Shown here one piece after another: positions 22,276-35,740 of a stretch of 64,000 bases of DNA. Location of the stretch: assembly GCA_905331475.1 (NCBI GenBank), contig CAJNYU010000474.1, positions 62,001 to 126,000 on the forward strand. Direction: 5' to 3'. Positions within the stretch are counted from its first letter, which is position 1. Each line of letters starts with the position of its first letter. Source of the stretch: Rotaria socialis (taxonomy: Eukaryota > Rotifera > Eurotatoria > Philodinida > Philodinidae). The notes beneath the pieces are model-generated. The model did not search any database, was not told where the DNA came from, and worked only from the letters and a program-made list of their open reading frames with translations. The position numbers and the translations under genes were made by a program.

Positions 22276-24066
22276 TTTGGTATGTACAATCATTTATTGC
22301 TTGTATTCAAAAGAATAGCTAATAAAAAGAAAACAGTGCAAACTTTAGAAGAAAACGAAACAATCACTCGTATCGCAAAAATTATAGATTAACTACTGAG
22401 CTAGAGTATTTCTTATGAAGATTGTTTCATAATAATCTAAGGCAGGTTGTCAATCATTTCTTTCGTATACTTTTTCTAGATACAGTAGACTTGAGTTTGT
22501 ATTAATCCTTTTCTTGTTGTGGCACGTCTTATGTACGTGCCATAAGACAAATATCTTGTATTCATTGTTCATATAGGTACGTTCCTTTATTTTCCGTGCA
22601 TAGAACCGTTAATTATAACTATTCGTTGTCTTTCATTTTTTCAAGTATTTTCCAACTTTCCTTTTCTTCCTATGATTTTACTTCGGTACAATAACCTGCT
22701 TTTTTCTTCAATTTTTCTATTCAATCTAATATAAATACATACAACACGTGTTGTCGCTATACGACCAGTTAAGCTTATATACATTAGAAAGCTCAAACTT
22801 TGAAAAATCCAAGAACATGGCTCGATATAAAATGTAGAGGATAAACATTTTACATCAAGAAAAAATTTCATTAACAGTTCACCATAAACTTTGATGAGAC
22901 AATTTATTTAATGAAATTGCATTTAACATAATATAAACTATAATGCTATTAGCAATGAAAGGCTGCGTTTTTTTCTCATGTAATATTATTTATTTCAAAC
23001 ATCGAAGTCACAAGATATAATACCATTATATTGGATGGCTGCTTACAATTTTCATGGTATTTTTATGATAATTTTAGGCGCATTTGAATACTATATATCA
23101 GTACAAAGCAAAATCATTTTTTATTCTTCAACTCTAAATAATCAGGATTTTAAATTCAAATATAAATGGATTTCTTTCATGTAACAATGACAAAAGTAAT
23201 TACTGAAATGAAAAATGCGATTTATTTTTTGTTAGTAATATTGATTCATTATTGCGCTCAATATGTAAAGAATAAAATTGAAATAATACATGCATAGGTA
23301 TTGATGACGCATCTTGTCTATCTTGTTCTTACGCCTCTGTTTCGAATACTTCCGTAATCTATTTACACCATTTTTTTATTTCGTCTTTATTCGCATATAC
23401 TAATCTAAACGCAAGAATACCTTTTCTTATACTTATTGACTTTTGATACATATATATATACATTGATATCAGGCGCTTACTGACGTCTGAAATCTTAATG
23501 TTTTGCAAATTTTTTCATATATTTAAATTTGTTCGAAGGAAATTATACGAAAACCCGTTTCGTAATATTCCTTATTGACAGAAAAATATCTGCTGCTTTT
23601 TTAGAATCTTCAAAGTATATTTATGTTCAAAATTTGATTTTCAATAGAAGACAAGGCTCTTGGTAACTAATTCAAGCTGTCAAACTAATTATTAATCAAA
23701 AACGGATATAATTCATATTAGACAAACGATTGCTTGTATAAAGAAATATTTTTAAAATATATTGTATCCATGATTTAAGAAGGAGAAGTGAATAAATACG
23801 AATATACATAGAGAGAGAGAGAGAATTTATACCGTTATAGTGCGCCATCTGTGATATTTTTTTGTTTGTATTTCAGCCATGATACTCGTTTATTGTATTG
23901 TACGTGGAAAGAAATATTTGACCCACAGCTTCTAATCATTTGTAATAAATAGACTCAATTAGCTGTTTTGCACATTTTAAATTTAATAAAAAACGACACA
24001 GTGATTTACCATATAAAAAATATTTCTTTCCTACTATTACTATTTACCATTGTATTTATAATAATC

Positions 24067-24714
24067 ATGGCAAATATTGCATCTGATGTTGAACACCTTC
24101 GAGAACAATACAATGCTGGTAAAAGTAAAAGCAGTGGACTTATAATTCAATACCATAATAAACAATTTTACGATGGTGAAGAATTAAAAAAAGCCGATAC
24201 ACAAAGTGAACCTAAAGTTCAAATTAATATTGATACTGATCCGCACAATCCTTATTTTACATTAGTAAAATTTTCGTCTGTAATCTTCTATTGTATTTTC
24301 ATCATATTCTCAAATATAGGTCATGGCTGATCCAGATGCGCCTCAACGAGGTAATGAACGTGCTGGTCCGTGGTTACATTGGATAAAAGCTGGTTTTCAA
24401 GGAAATGATATAAACAATGGCAAAACTCTTGGTATACTATTATTTTTATAAATATGAAAAACAAAACTATAAACAATTGAATTTTTCGTTTTTGTTCCAT
24501 AGCTGATTATCAAGGCCCAGCACCGCCATCAGGCACAGGCCCACATCAATATATATTCTTACTATATAAATCTGCAACTTCTGATGCGTCTCAACATTCT
24601 CATTCGATTGCTGTTAGTGATTCAGGAAAAAGAAAACAATATCATTTGAAAAAATTCGAACACGATCATCAATTACAATTAGTTGCTACAATATCGTATA
24701 CGGTTATCGGCTAA
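24067..24714 (+). CDS. PEBP: Phosphatidylethanolamine-binding protein (PEBP/RKIP family)
   Basis: Exons 24067-24264, 24320-24431 and 24503-24714 give 173 residues, close to the usual 170-190. The family core is present: FTLV-MADPDAPQRG with the DPDAP ligand-pocket motif, then GPWLHW, then NDINNGKTLADYQGPAPP, then GTGPHQYIFLLYK, matching the usual GxHRY/F segment except Gln for Arg. These proteins are small cytosolic or secreted lipid- and nucleotide-binding proteins that regulate kinases such as Raf in animals. The start chosen is the second ATG (24067), giving MANIASD. An upstream in-frame ATG at 23968 would add 33 residues with a hydrophobic stretch (ISFLLLLFTIVFIII), which could serve as a signal peptide. 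The choice decides whether the protein is secreted. Confidence 0.9.
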
Positions 24715-25086
24715 TTTCAAATGAAAAAATAATCATATAAACATAGATTCTAGTTGTTTGAAAAACAAAATATCGATGTCACTTTCGACTTCTTATATTA
24801 GCATTTCATGAACATTATTTCCTCTAAATGTGTCCTTTCGTTCGTTTTCTTGTCGCAATCAATAGAAAACTAAAGATATCATACATGGATCAATGCGTGC
24901 GTATAATTGACTCACAGAAAGTAGAGCAAAAGCAATAAAAACTAAATATAGCTACATCTTACACATGTGAAGAAAGCAGTCAAGTAGTAGTAGTAGAATC
25001 GTCAATTTTGGATCAAATTCATTTTTTCAAATATCAATATGCGTACAAGTGTGTGAGTCCAGATGTAGTCTATACGTTTCACTGAC

Positions 25087-25496
25087 ATGGAACATGACCA
25101 GCGTAAACAACAACATGATCTTCATGTTCAATATCACGAAAGTGAAAGTTTTGATGATCTCAATTTTTCGAGTAAAAGAAGAAATTCAATCGTAATAAGT
25201 CGTAATGATTCTATCAAAGGTACTGTCCTACAATGGCTGGTTGTTAATTTTCAAAGCAAAAATCTTACAGATGATCATACTTTATGTAAATTATTTTAAA
25301 ATATTCTAATTGAAAAAGAAAAGTTTATACTAATAAAATAGATTATTCATACAGTGAGTCTACACGTCCAGCTGGTTCTGATCCTCATCGATACATTTTC
25401 TTTCTTTATCAGTCGATTGATAAAATATCTGAAAACAAATTCGAACGTGAAGAACGTGTACATTTTTCACTTCAAACATATGTCGTCGATAATTGA
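25087..25496 (+). CDS. N-terminally shortened PEBP paralogue
   Basis: Two exons, 25087-25285 and 25342-25496, give 117 residues without internal stops. The second half follows PEBP order: VLQWLVVNFQSKNL aligns with the HW-x-x-x-x-x-G-ND segment, and RPAGSDPHRYIFFLYQS with the PP-x-GTG-x-HRY segment. The intron sits at the same place and phase (after the Thr-Leu, phase 1) as the last intron of the PEBP gene 373 bp upstream, so it is a tandem paralogue. The DPDAP motif and the N-terminal strands are missing. In their place is a hydrophilic, His/Ser-rich segment (residues 1-45) of no recognised type. It could be a decaying duplicate or a real short protein. Confidence 0.62.
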
Positions 25497-25711
25497 CTTG
25501 AACTTTTCGATGCTAACTACTCTACTGCTAATAGTTAAAATCTTTCGATGATAAGTTTCCTTTTTAGCTGAGACCCTTTCCCTATTGGTATTTGAAAATA
25601 TAAATATAAACTGGTCAAGAATATTCATCTTGTCCTTGTTTCAAAAAACAAAAAACAAAAGCATAATAATTAGAAACAAGAATAACATGCATCATGTACA
25701 AATTGATTTTC

Positions 25712-28338
25712 TCAATGATTTTCATGTGACACAAACACTGGTCGATATCTTGGTGGTGGTTCGTTAGTTACATTTGATGATAAATCAGCTAATTTTCCTT
25801 GTTCAACATGAACATGTTGTTCAATGCCATATCGAAATGCACATTTACCTAACATAACTGTTCGAACTGTTTGTGTTGGTTCATGTACTTCAAATTGACC
25901 GCCACTGGCTCCACTATTGCCTGAACGTAATGCATCGGAAAATATGGTTGCTAAATCGCCTTCCATATATTTATAATAACCTCCCGTATTATTTCGTGTA
26001 CTAATCATTGCTGATATTCGACCACTAAAACGCACTTCAACTGAAAAATCAGCTCCATATTCTTCTTCAGTTATGCATAATCTTAAAAACAAAATACATA
26101 CAACGGAATATTAAAATAAAATTCTAGAAAGCAAAACTATTTTACTCAGCATTTGCTCTTGATTGTGGCGCTACACGAATAGCTGAGTCAGCTGACCATG
26201 TCATTTGTGTTTCAAACGTTGAGTCTCTTCCATAGTCAACACGTTGTTCATGTCGAAGACCGCCACCAACTTCTAACACTTCATTTGGCAATTTTAATTT
26301 TACACAACCTTCTTTTTCTTTAGTAAAGCCGCGCGTAAATGTGAAATTTAATGTTGTTGTTGTTGAACGCTGAGCATGTAATGAATACTCCTGTTCACGA
26401 TCAGTATTGTTTGAAAAATGAGTTTTAAATAATATTTGAGATTTGGGCATTCGTAATTGTGTTGGACGTGTGAATACAGCGTCAGATTGCCAAAAATTTA
26501 CACGTTTCCAATTCAATTTTATATCAAGTTCTTCACGACGATATTTTGAATCTTCACGACTTCGCTTGGATAACTCCCACATTTTCCATACCTAACAAAT
26601 AATTGACACAATAATATTAAATTAGTTATGTTATAGGAATCTTGTTGATTGAGCATGCGAATAAACTACGAACTAGATCTGTTTTAGTTTGTAACTTAAA
26701 TTTTTCTTTTGCAATAAATTTTTCAAAACTGATAAATAAATAGTGTTGAACTTCAAATCATGTCGACATGATTGAATTATGAATATCTTGAAAAGAATTT
26801 CAGTCTTCAGTTTACTGTAATTGAGAAACTGCATTTGTATGTTTTTTCTCTTCGAAGATCAATATCATTGAATCTTTGATGAATACTATTTATATTCTGT
26901 GTTGAATCTCGACTCAAAACTACAATAGTACATGAGAAAACGGTTTGATTTACTTTGCCGTAGCGATAAAAATCATGTAACATGAAAACTTTTATTACAC
27001 CTGCATCTAACAAAATGCACAGTTAAAACATTTGAAAGTTTCATAAAAAAAATCTGTCTAAGATTAGTATGTATAAAAAATTTCCATTCAAAATTTTTCC
27101 AAAACAGACTACGGTATCAACCCTAGTAAAAAATTTGTCAACATGAATAAACTAAAGTTTTGAATTCTTATCAACGTATCCATAGATTATTAAAACATAT
27201 AATCTTGACAGGGAACTGCAACAAAATTCAATGAAAGTAAAGATTTGGTTTATCTGTGATAGGCAAATTTGAAATCATTTTCCTGTTAGATTTCCTATTT
27301 TCATTAAAATTTATTTTTCAAAATATTTCGATGTAACAAATTTATGTAATCATTTTCTTTTCTTTTTACTTTTTAGAATCTTATATGTCTATTCTTATGA
27401 TGCAATGGTCTTCGTTCGATTATGTACAGTCTATTGAATAATGAATAAAATAACGTTTTCTATATACGTATGTACACCTGCTGCGTGTCAGTCTCTTCCC
27501 ATATGTAAATTATCATTATTATATATATATATATATACACAACAGGACGTCAATCAACTTACCCATTTTTCTATGATCTCATCTAAATCGACGATTGTCT
27601 TATTTTGTGATCCAGAATCTAAACGTTCCTTGATTTCTTGCCGTTGAAGAGGCATAGGCTATGATGAAGAAAAAAAAACAGCATAAAATAAGTTCAAATT
27701 GTTAAGAATAGGTCAACTGCCGTATCCATATATCACTTATATATTTACACTAGACAAATTAAGCATAAATGATTTACAATCGATATGTTATTTCAATTAT
27801 CATCACACATACATCAATGTGATGACGGCGTTCATAAAATATTGACAACGAAAAACAAACATATAATATTCTTCTGGTCAAGAATCGAATAAAAAAATTT
27901 CACATGAGCCTGTGATTCTTTCTGCTCGTTACTCTTTTACTCGATTCGTTTGTTTAGATAGTGAAATTAGATCGATTCAATTTCGTACAGGTATATATAT
28001 ATACTACTCTGAAGGACACACTTGAGACTACCAGTAGCATCACGATCTACCACTTGATTTAATGATTATGATCTCATTGAAGAAGAAACTAACTATAATG
28101 ATTGATTCATGGGTCTGTTTTTCTTTTAAGCTGACACAGTCATAATTCATAGGTGAAGTATTAACCTTGTCTTGTCTTATCAGGATAATAATTCAAATTT
28201 TCGAAAGAATGAATCTATTCATAGACTTACACTTCTGCTTTGATTCATCAATAATGGTATGTTTCGTACAAGTCGTTCGGTTGTTTTATTTGAAATAGTC
28301 GTAAAATTAGTATTACTAATATCGGCAGTTGCCGACAT
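25712..28338 (-). CDS. Aerolysin/ETX-MTX2-like beta-rich protein
   Basis: Exons on the minus strand are 28338-28231, 27658-27563, 26591-26146 and 26081-25712, giving 339 residues with phases in register. After about 75 residues that are partly helical and charged, there is a long beta-rich region. It has alternating polar and hydrophobic runs and a Ser/Thr-rich hairpin-like part (RSTTTTLNFTFTRGFT), then KLPNEVLEVGGGLRHE and TFETQMTWSADSAIRVAP. This order (paired Thr-rich strands, P-N-E-V, Trp-Ser, I-x-V-x-P) resembles the membrane-insertion module of aerolysin-type pore-forming proteins found in many invertebrates. No secretion signal is visible, so either the start is incomplete or the protein is cytosolic. 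Activity, toxicity and target are unknown. The assignment rests on pattern only. Confidence 0.6.
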
Positions 28339-31300
28339 AACAAATCAAATAAGTTGCTATTCTGCGATGTTGATCTAATCTTTATTCTGGTTGAGTTTTT
28401 TGTTTTGTACAATGATTGTCGTTTCTGGCACTTACTCACTTTTTTCTTTTTCTCTTCTTGAGGAAGACGATGAAATAGAGAAAGCGTATGAAGAGAAAAA
28501 CGAATAGCTTGAAATACATATATCCAATCAGTGGCAAGCACCAATTGTGAATAACGACGAAGCTTTTCGTTCTACTGCATCATAGCAAAATACAAGATGA
28601 GAGAAAAAGAATTGCTCTTATTATCCGTTTTTATCCCTGTCGCTCTTTTGCATTGTGTAAATTTCAGCTTCTCTTTTTATTCGTATCAATACGAAATGAA
28701 TAAGACTTCATATTATATTAACCTTCATATGTGTCCTGTGTGTAATAGCGATTATATTATATGTCCATTATTGTCGTCATCATTAAAACAGGAGCTAGCA
28801 AGAGCAGGTGTAGCAAAAAAAAAGAAATCAATTAGTTCTTGATTTTCATGCGCGTATGATGAAAGATGTATTGAAGTGATCGATAAACTAGATAGAAAAT
28901 CAATAAATGCCATCAATAAGATTATTGACTAGATATTGACACTCTGATGTGTAAAAACTTAGTTTTTACAACTATATGATTTTTTCCCCTCTAATACTCT
29001 TAAGATTCTTATGTGATTTACTTGCTCGTTTCAAAAAAAATTCTGTTTAACCACTTTTCGTTATTATCAACAAGGACTTTGCATACTAAATGATATAAAT
29101 TTATTCACTGCAGAAACTTGTAGTTTAATTAATATTCAATCTTAGCCGCTTTTTTTTTAAAATAAAACACAAGTGAGCAAATGCTTTTTTCTAACACCTC
29201 ACTGTATATCATAATAGAAGCTGATTCGATTGATTTTCCCAACTATACCTATAGGCTATTATGAATATGAAACTTGATAAAATAAACAACAAGTAGTTTC
29301 GAATTGATTTACAATTTTCTTTGATCTTCACCTGATCAGTGATCCTTATGATAATATTTCTTCCTATTTATTTTATCTTTATTGGGTGTGTATTATTTGC
29401 ATAAATGATAGTAAAAGACTTACCGAACGGGCAACCATATTGAAATGAGAATAAAAATGAAGATCTAATGTAAAATAAAGATATGTTAGCAACAAAAAAG
29501 TGTGTATTTAAAATGATGATATCCAGATTTAGTTGATAGCTGCTGCATTAATCTCTCTATTTACTGATTGTACAAACAAATCATAACGTGCGGAAACGTT
29601 TGTTTTCATTAGCATGTCAGGAATCTATCACGTGTTTGCAATTGATAACGGGAATATTGATGTGATTTTGAAAAACAAAAAAAAAGAAGAATTTCTTCCT
29701 GTCTTTTGATTAACAATGATGATGATGATGATGAGAGAATTTTCGTTAGATAAATATACAATACGATGATGAGTCTCAAGCCAGATGGCGGATGAATGAT
29801 TTGAACCTATGTATATACGTATGTGATGAAAGTAGAGAAGGGAAAAGCAAGTGTATATGAGAAAATGCCCGGGCCATTCTGCCATCAGCATATGTATGAA
29901 TGTGATTTATGAGAATTACTATACATCAAACTAATAAGATAACACGACAACCGAAGACGAGAAAATAAATGAAGACATACTCTTACTATAATATTTATAT
30001 GAAAATATGAGGCTATTACCACTATGCTCATATATTTTATGTCCTAATTATTTTCTCTTCTTCTTTTTCTCATTTACTTACATGCTAAAACAGGTCAACA
30101 CAACTCTTTGATGATTTCAATATACAATTATCGATAGAAATATGTAGTTTTTTTTTCAGATAAACATCAATCTATGTTTAGTTAGTTGATCAAATATAAT
30201 TTTTACACTAACATAATTCTTCTCTTTTATGATATGCACTTGAACTTTTAGAATTAAAAAGAGAAGAAAAAAGTTGTTCTCTTTGTCATTCATTCGTGAT
30301 TTTGCCTTGATTTGTTTGTAATTGGGATCATGTCTCTTTATGCATACACATAAAGCTATATATATATATGTGTATATGTATATCTGTTCATCCGCCTACA
30401 GGGGTGTGTGTTTCGTTTAATTGATAAGAGAAAAGTGAATAACGAAAGGAGATTGACGATTGAATTTGAATTTGAATTGTGTTTGATCAGCTTCTCTTTT
30501 CATACAGTTTTCTCTTTGCTCTTTTTTTCTTCTTTTAAACAAAGACAATCGGATACACAAAGATGTTGAATTATCAATTGAATGCAGATGATAGCGATTG
30601 AATAGTTTAATAGAAACCATAAATTCGACGGATCATATATCGATAGATGGTCGCTGAAAATAGCAATATTGAATATTACACTTGAGTACAACTAGGAAAA
30701 ATTTACACTTGTTGCTTCAATGTAAATATTTATTAAGAATTTTCTTTTGGCTAATGAGAAATTTTAATTTGCAAAATAAAGAAAACTTAAGAAATTCATT
30801 AACATGAATGTTTTGTATGATTAGTAACCTCTATGTCTATCATAGTTGTAAGTTTGAATGATTTTGTCAGTTGATATACGCGTATGTGATAGTTTCAAGA
30901 CAATCTGATAAACTTCATCAGGCTAGAGATTGTCATCTGCTCTGTGTTAAGTAAATGTCCAATTCATCGACATTATATTAGTATTGTTTCACAATAAAAG
31001 ATAAACAGAACATTATCAGAAAGCTTTTTTCTTTATCCTGATTGCATTTATCTTTTTATAAAGAAAACAAAAAAAAAGGAAAATCACTCGATGTTTGATC
31101 TTTTATAAATGATATGAACTTTTATTTATTTGTCAACTTCTTTCTTGACCAAGCTTTTCATGATTTCGCACAGAATTTACTTGAAAAATATGCTGTGTTA
31201 AAAAAATTAGCATGAAAAACAATTGTTTTTGTTTTTCTTCTATTTATTTATTTTGATCATACATCTCAGAATTTTGAAAGAGAATTGATCCTTGACAGTG

Positions 31301-33382
31301 GTTCATTTTTCCTGTGAAAGAGCATGTCACGATAAAGGGCATAATGCATCAATTTTTTGGAGCTTAGCTTTGTCACTATTATATAAATGAATAATTTGAT
31401 AATGGAAGGATCATCTTTGAGAGTTGGTTGACACATTTAGTTTTTCTCTTCTATATAAATAATAATTGATAAGAAAGGCTCCCTCGCGCATTGTATTCTG
31501 ACATGCTCTTTCAAAAACCATTAAGTAAATATTCAGAATGAAGGCCAACAGAGAATGTGGGTTGCCCGAGCAGTTATTATTAACTGTTATGCGTGTTAAA
31601 TATCTCTCTCGAAATCAACTTTTAAGGAATTGAATTGGTAGGGAGAAAGACACCTTAGATCACATGACTCTATGGAGTCATAAACTATTTGATTTCTATT
31701 CTACGTTTTATTTTGTTGTTTATCAAAAGTATTAATTGAAGTATAAAAGCATAATTTGAATTTCAAGAATGTTCAGTCAATTAGAGATTAAAAATCTTCC
31801 AGTATAGTATAAAAAAAAGCTGTCTTTGACATGGAATCTCATTATGTATTATTCCTGATTAGTTTTCTATATTGACAACTTACAAAGGTTAATTTACTGA
31901 TTTTTTATGTTTACTACCTAGATTTATGATTATATGATAGATCGTGTAGGTAAATGTTGAAAAAAAAATATATATACGTTAGTTTATATCTCATAATTTA
32001 TATAAAAATTCGATCTATGATAGCGATGACCAAATAACGGTTAATACTAAATTAGAGTATAGATTTAGAGATAATATCAATTACTTTAATTATATTGAAT
32101 GTCATACACGGAGATTACATACAAATATTATTATTGGATATTTAAGACAATAATAGTGTTATATATATTTCAATTAGAAGAAATCAATATATCAAGGTTC
32201 TGCAATATTCTATTATAGGTTTTTCATTGATATCGTAAAACCATTTTATTATTTGAATCAGACAGATGTGTAGTGTCGCTTGACAATATTTTCTAAATCA
32301 TATTTTTATTTGATTGACTTTAAATTATTCTTTAGGCTCCAAATATAGATATTGTTAAAATAAGTTATATTTATCGCTTGAAAAACTACTGATGACGAAC
32401 GATATTTTTCAAACATATATTATTTGTTTTTTATTTTTATTATTGCATGCTCTTATTTCGCGTAGTTCTTATGAATCTATAAATAAATCTGAAGGTCATA
32501 ATGCAATATAATAAACTTAAAAAGTTGTAAGTGTGCTTTAAAAATTAGAATTTTGTTGAAATAATTAATTTATTTTCAATTGAATAATATCGCGATGTTA
32601 ATTAAGCGAAGATTTTTTCGCTTTTTCACCGATAGTGAATAGATGACCGTTAGCGACTGCAATTTATTTTCTGTTCTTCGTATGATTCAACTGTAGAAGA
32701 GGCACATGCAATTGCAAAGAAATATAAAAAAGAAATACTTTCGAAAGCGTATACGTATACTACACACACCATAGAACACCTTTCATATAAGAATATTGAT
32801 GAAACAGTGCGCATACATTGTTTTTATTTCACGTTTTTTTTTTAATGAACAATCCATTCGAATGGAGATGAATTTTTACCACTCCTACAGACCCAGTATC
32901 ATAATGAGACTGATTATTGAATAGAAATCGAATACGTAGAGAAATGAATATTCTTATGTGAATGTTGCTGCCTGCTGTCGTTTTTATCTTTTTCTTTTTC
33001 TTTTTTTTTGTGCTTCATTTTGCTGTATGACTAATTCATTTTGCATCCATGGTATCGTAACCTTTGTTTTCATTATAGGGTTATGTAAACTTTTCTCTTT
33101 CTTTTCTATTAATACAACACAATATTTTAAGTTTTCGTCACATGGGTGGGTAAATTAAAGACATTCATTCCACAAAAAAAAGATAACGAGAGACACAGAG
33201 GCGATAATAAGACGTTAAAAAGCAAAAGAGCAAAGGGACGAAGTTCCTCCACTCATCAGTAAGAAAGAAAAGAATAATCGGGAATGACTTTGTGGTACGA
33301 CGTAGATAGAAAATCGATCCTTCTTATTGAGAAAAGGAATATGACTAGATTTTCTTTTTAATACTTGAACCCTCATTTCTAG
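28339..33382. other. Gene-poor intergenic region
   Basis: About 5 kb of AT-rich sequence with no recognised gene apart from a possible alternative first exon at 29424-29438. It contains short TA and GATGAT microsatellites (near 29717 and 30358-30385). Frames up to about 98 codons here have low-complexity composition. Confidence 0.5.
29424..29438 (-). other. Possible alternative first exon of the aerolysin-like gene
   Basis: On the minus strand ATGGTTGCCCGTTCG (MVARS) is followed directly by GTAAGT. It ends in phase 0, as does the 28338-28231 exon, and both end in Arg-Ser before the exon at 27658. Splicing to 27658 would produce a product starting MVARS-PMPLQ. This is a motif-level guess. Confidence 0.3.
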
Positions 33383-35740
33383 ATGTCAGGATCAATCGAA
33401 GATCAGTCATTGAGTTTTTATCTCAAAAGACTTACTATCGTTCAAATATTTCTCGCTTATGTATTTCTTGTTACCGGTCTTTGTGTTAATCTACTTCAAC
33501 TTCTCTCAGCATGTTTCATATGGCCATTTAATCGAGGCTTGTATCGAAAAATAAATTATCATTTAGCAACAATTATATGGAGTCGTATGTTTTCTAAAAT
33601 ATTTTATATTTTAAATTACATTTGAACATTATTTATTTATATAGCCATGACATTTGTCTATCAATGGTGGTAAGTTGTTTTGTTTTTATGAATATTTTAA
33701 ATGAGTACATAAAACAACAAGTTTCTTAATAGTTTGCATGATAAGATTTGCGTTTTTGTTGATTAAACAACCATAGTTGACTAATATTCTATGTTCTCAT
33801 GTTAGTCGTTTATTATTGTGGGAATAGAAGTTATTTACTTCTTATTAAATTGTCTAGGTCGAATTCAGACTTGATAGTTTATATTAAACCGGAAGATTTA
33901 GAAAAAATGCGTCAAGAAAATTCCATATGGTTAGGTAATCATCGATATGAAGTTGACTGGTTACTTGGTTGGGTTGTTACACAACGGCTTGGATTAGCTG
34001 GAGTTAGTTTTTGTTAAAAAAATAAAATTTTACTAATTAAAATAAAAAATAATAGGGTTCGAAAATTCTTGGCAAACAATCTCTTCGTCTATTACCAATA
34101 ATTGGTTGGTGTTGGTATTTTACAGAATCAATATTTCTACGACGTGTTTGGAGTTCCGATAAAGCTGTACTTGAACGTGATCTAAAACGACTTGTTGATG
34201 ATTATCCAAAAGATTACAATTTTACTGTAAGATTTCCTTTTCATATTAAATAATTTTTGTTTCTTAAAAATATTCTTCATGCGTCAAAAATAGCTATTTC
34301 TATCATGTGAAGGAACTCGCTATTCAAATGAAAAACGTCTTGATAGTATGAAAATCGCACGTGAAAAGGGTTTACCTGAATTAAAACATCATATTTTACC
34401 AAGAACGAAAGGTTTTGTCCTTATTATGAAAGGCATTCATCAACATGGTGAATTTATTGTTGAAATTGTTTTATTTCAAGACTCGTTTTTTTGGGTTTTT
34501 CAGTTACAGCAGTTTATGACATAACAATTGCATTTCAAACTCCAAAAAATCCTGAATTATCAAATCTTTTAATTGGTCAACGATGTCAAGCTGAAGGTTT
34601 TATTCGACGTATTCCAATTTCAGAAGTTCCATATGATGATGAAGAAAAATCTGCTCAATTTGTTCATAAACTTTTTCAAGAGAAAGTAATCTTTTTTTTA
34701 TATTTCTGTTGTCTATTCAGAATTATTTATTGTTTTGATAGGATCAAATATTTGAATATTTTTTACAACATGGAACATTTGAGGGTGCTGGAAATCCGAA
34801 AGCAATAGATTTAAAGCGTAAAAAACAAGACTTAATCATTGAAATTAGTTGTTTAATTATAATTGGTTTACCATCGATTTATTTATTGATAAAATTTTTA
34901 TTGTTTGGATCTATTCTTTCACAAATTATTTTTCTTTTTATTGTGATGGCAGGTAATTAAAAACTAGCAAAAAAGAAGATATCGATTTGAAAATTAGTTA
35001 GTGTCTAAACAGACATCTACGTGATAAACAGCATGAAAACATGTTTTTTTTATGACTTAGGATGACGAAGCTTATTGTAATCATCAAGTATATTTATTTT
35101 CTCAAGGGAAATAAGAAATTACTTTTGTTTATAGATTGTCATGTGCATTGAAACTAATATTAATTTGTGGTTACTTTAATGTCAAACAGAAGAACAGACT
35201 TTTATTTTGTTTGGATTTTTCATGTAATGATAATCCAAAGTTTGATCTATAGGCATAAATTTATTTTGAGTTGTTTTTGACTTGCTATCTAAATTATATT
35301 TCATTAGTTAATATGCAATCAAAAATTCCAGTCAGTGTTTCATAAATCAATTGGAAGTTTTAGAAAGATAACATTGTTTTTTATATCATACAAATATTTC
35401 AAAATAACTCTAAAACGTAATTAATTCATAGAAACCTGAGTGCATTTATTTATCAGTCTTATTGCTTTTGAAACTATCAACGAAATAGCAAATCTAAAAT
35501 TTCAATACATCTTACTATTCAACGATTTCGTATTAAAATATGCTGTTATGAGTTAAGTAATTTTTATTTGATAAGAAGTCTTATGTTACGTCATTGCATA
35601 ATGAATGTATAACAAATTTTCTTAATTATACATTGTGATTCAATTATAATTATCTTTTTCTAGGTTTTGTTGGTGTTCGTCTAATGGTTCAAACATCAGC
35701 TCGACCTAAACTTGCTAACAAGTCCGCGAAGCAAGAATAA
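33383..35740 (+). CDS. AGPAT: 1-acyl-sn-glycerol-3-phosphate acyltransferase (AGPAT3/4/5 type)
   Basis: Eight exons, 33383-33584, 33645-33669, 33858-34002, 34056-34226, 34294-34447, 34504-34685, 34742-34952 and 35664-35740, give 388 residues, matching the roughly 376-residue family. The enzyme acylates lysophosphatidic acid to phosphatidic acid in the ER. Catalytic motif I is NHRYEVD (His104, Asp109), the family's NHx4D. Motif III is CEGTR (residues 186-190), and LPRTKGF and YDITIAFQ follow, as in human AGPAT3. An N-terminal hydrophobic segment (about 17-40) and two C-terminal ones (about 310-360) anchor it in the membrane. The last intron is 711 bp while the others are 50-190 bp. It converges with the PLD gene. 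A distinction between AGPAT3, 4 and 5 would need a tree. Confidence 0.93.

Larger units (their letters stand above)
21184..24066. other. Intergenic with two repeats, no gene recognised
   Basis: The stretch contains a MITE-end copy (21904-21970) and a minisatellite (22137-22275). It also has a short inverted repeat, GGCACGTCTTATGTACGTGCC, near 22520-22542 and a (GA)n run near 23811-23824. Frames of 60-76 codons here show no protein-like composition. Confidence 0.5.

Noticed and set aside
22171..22392. 73-codon frame across the GAGTTCGG repeats
   Set aside because: Produced by the minisatellite; repetitive Val-Arg-Phe-Gly composition.
28597..28842. 81-codon frame with a hydrophobic start (MREKELLLLSVFIPVALLHC)
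   Set aside because: Looks like a signal peptide at first, but the rest is AT-driven with no domain, and no splice partner was found.
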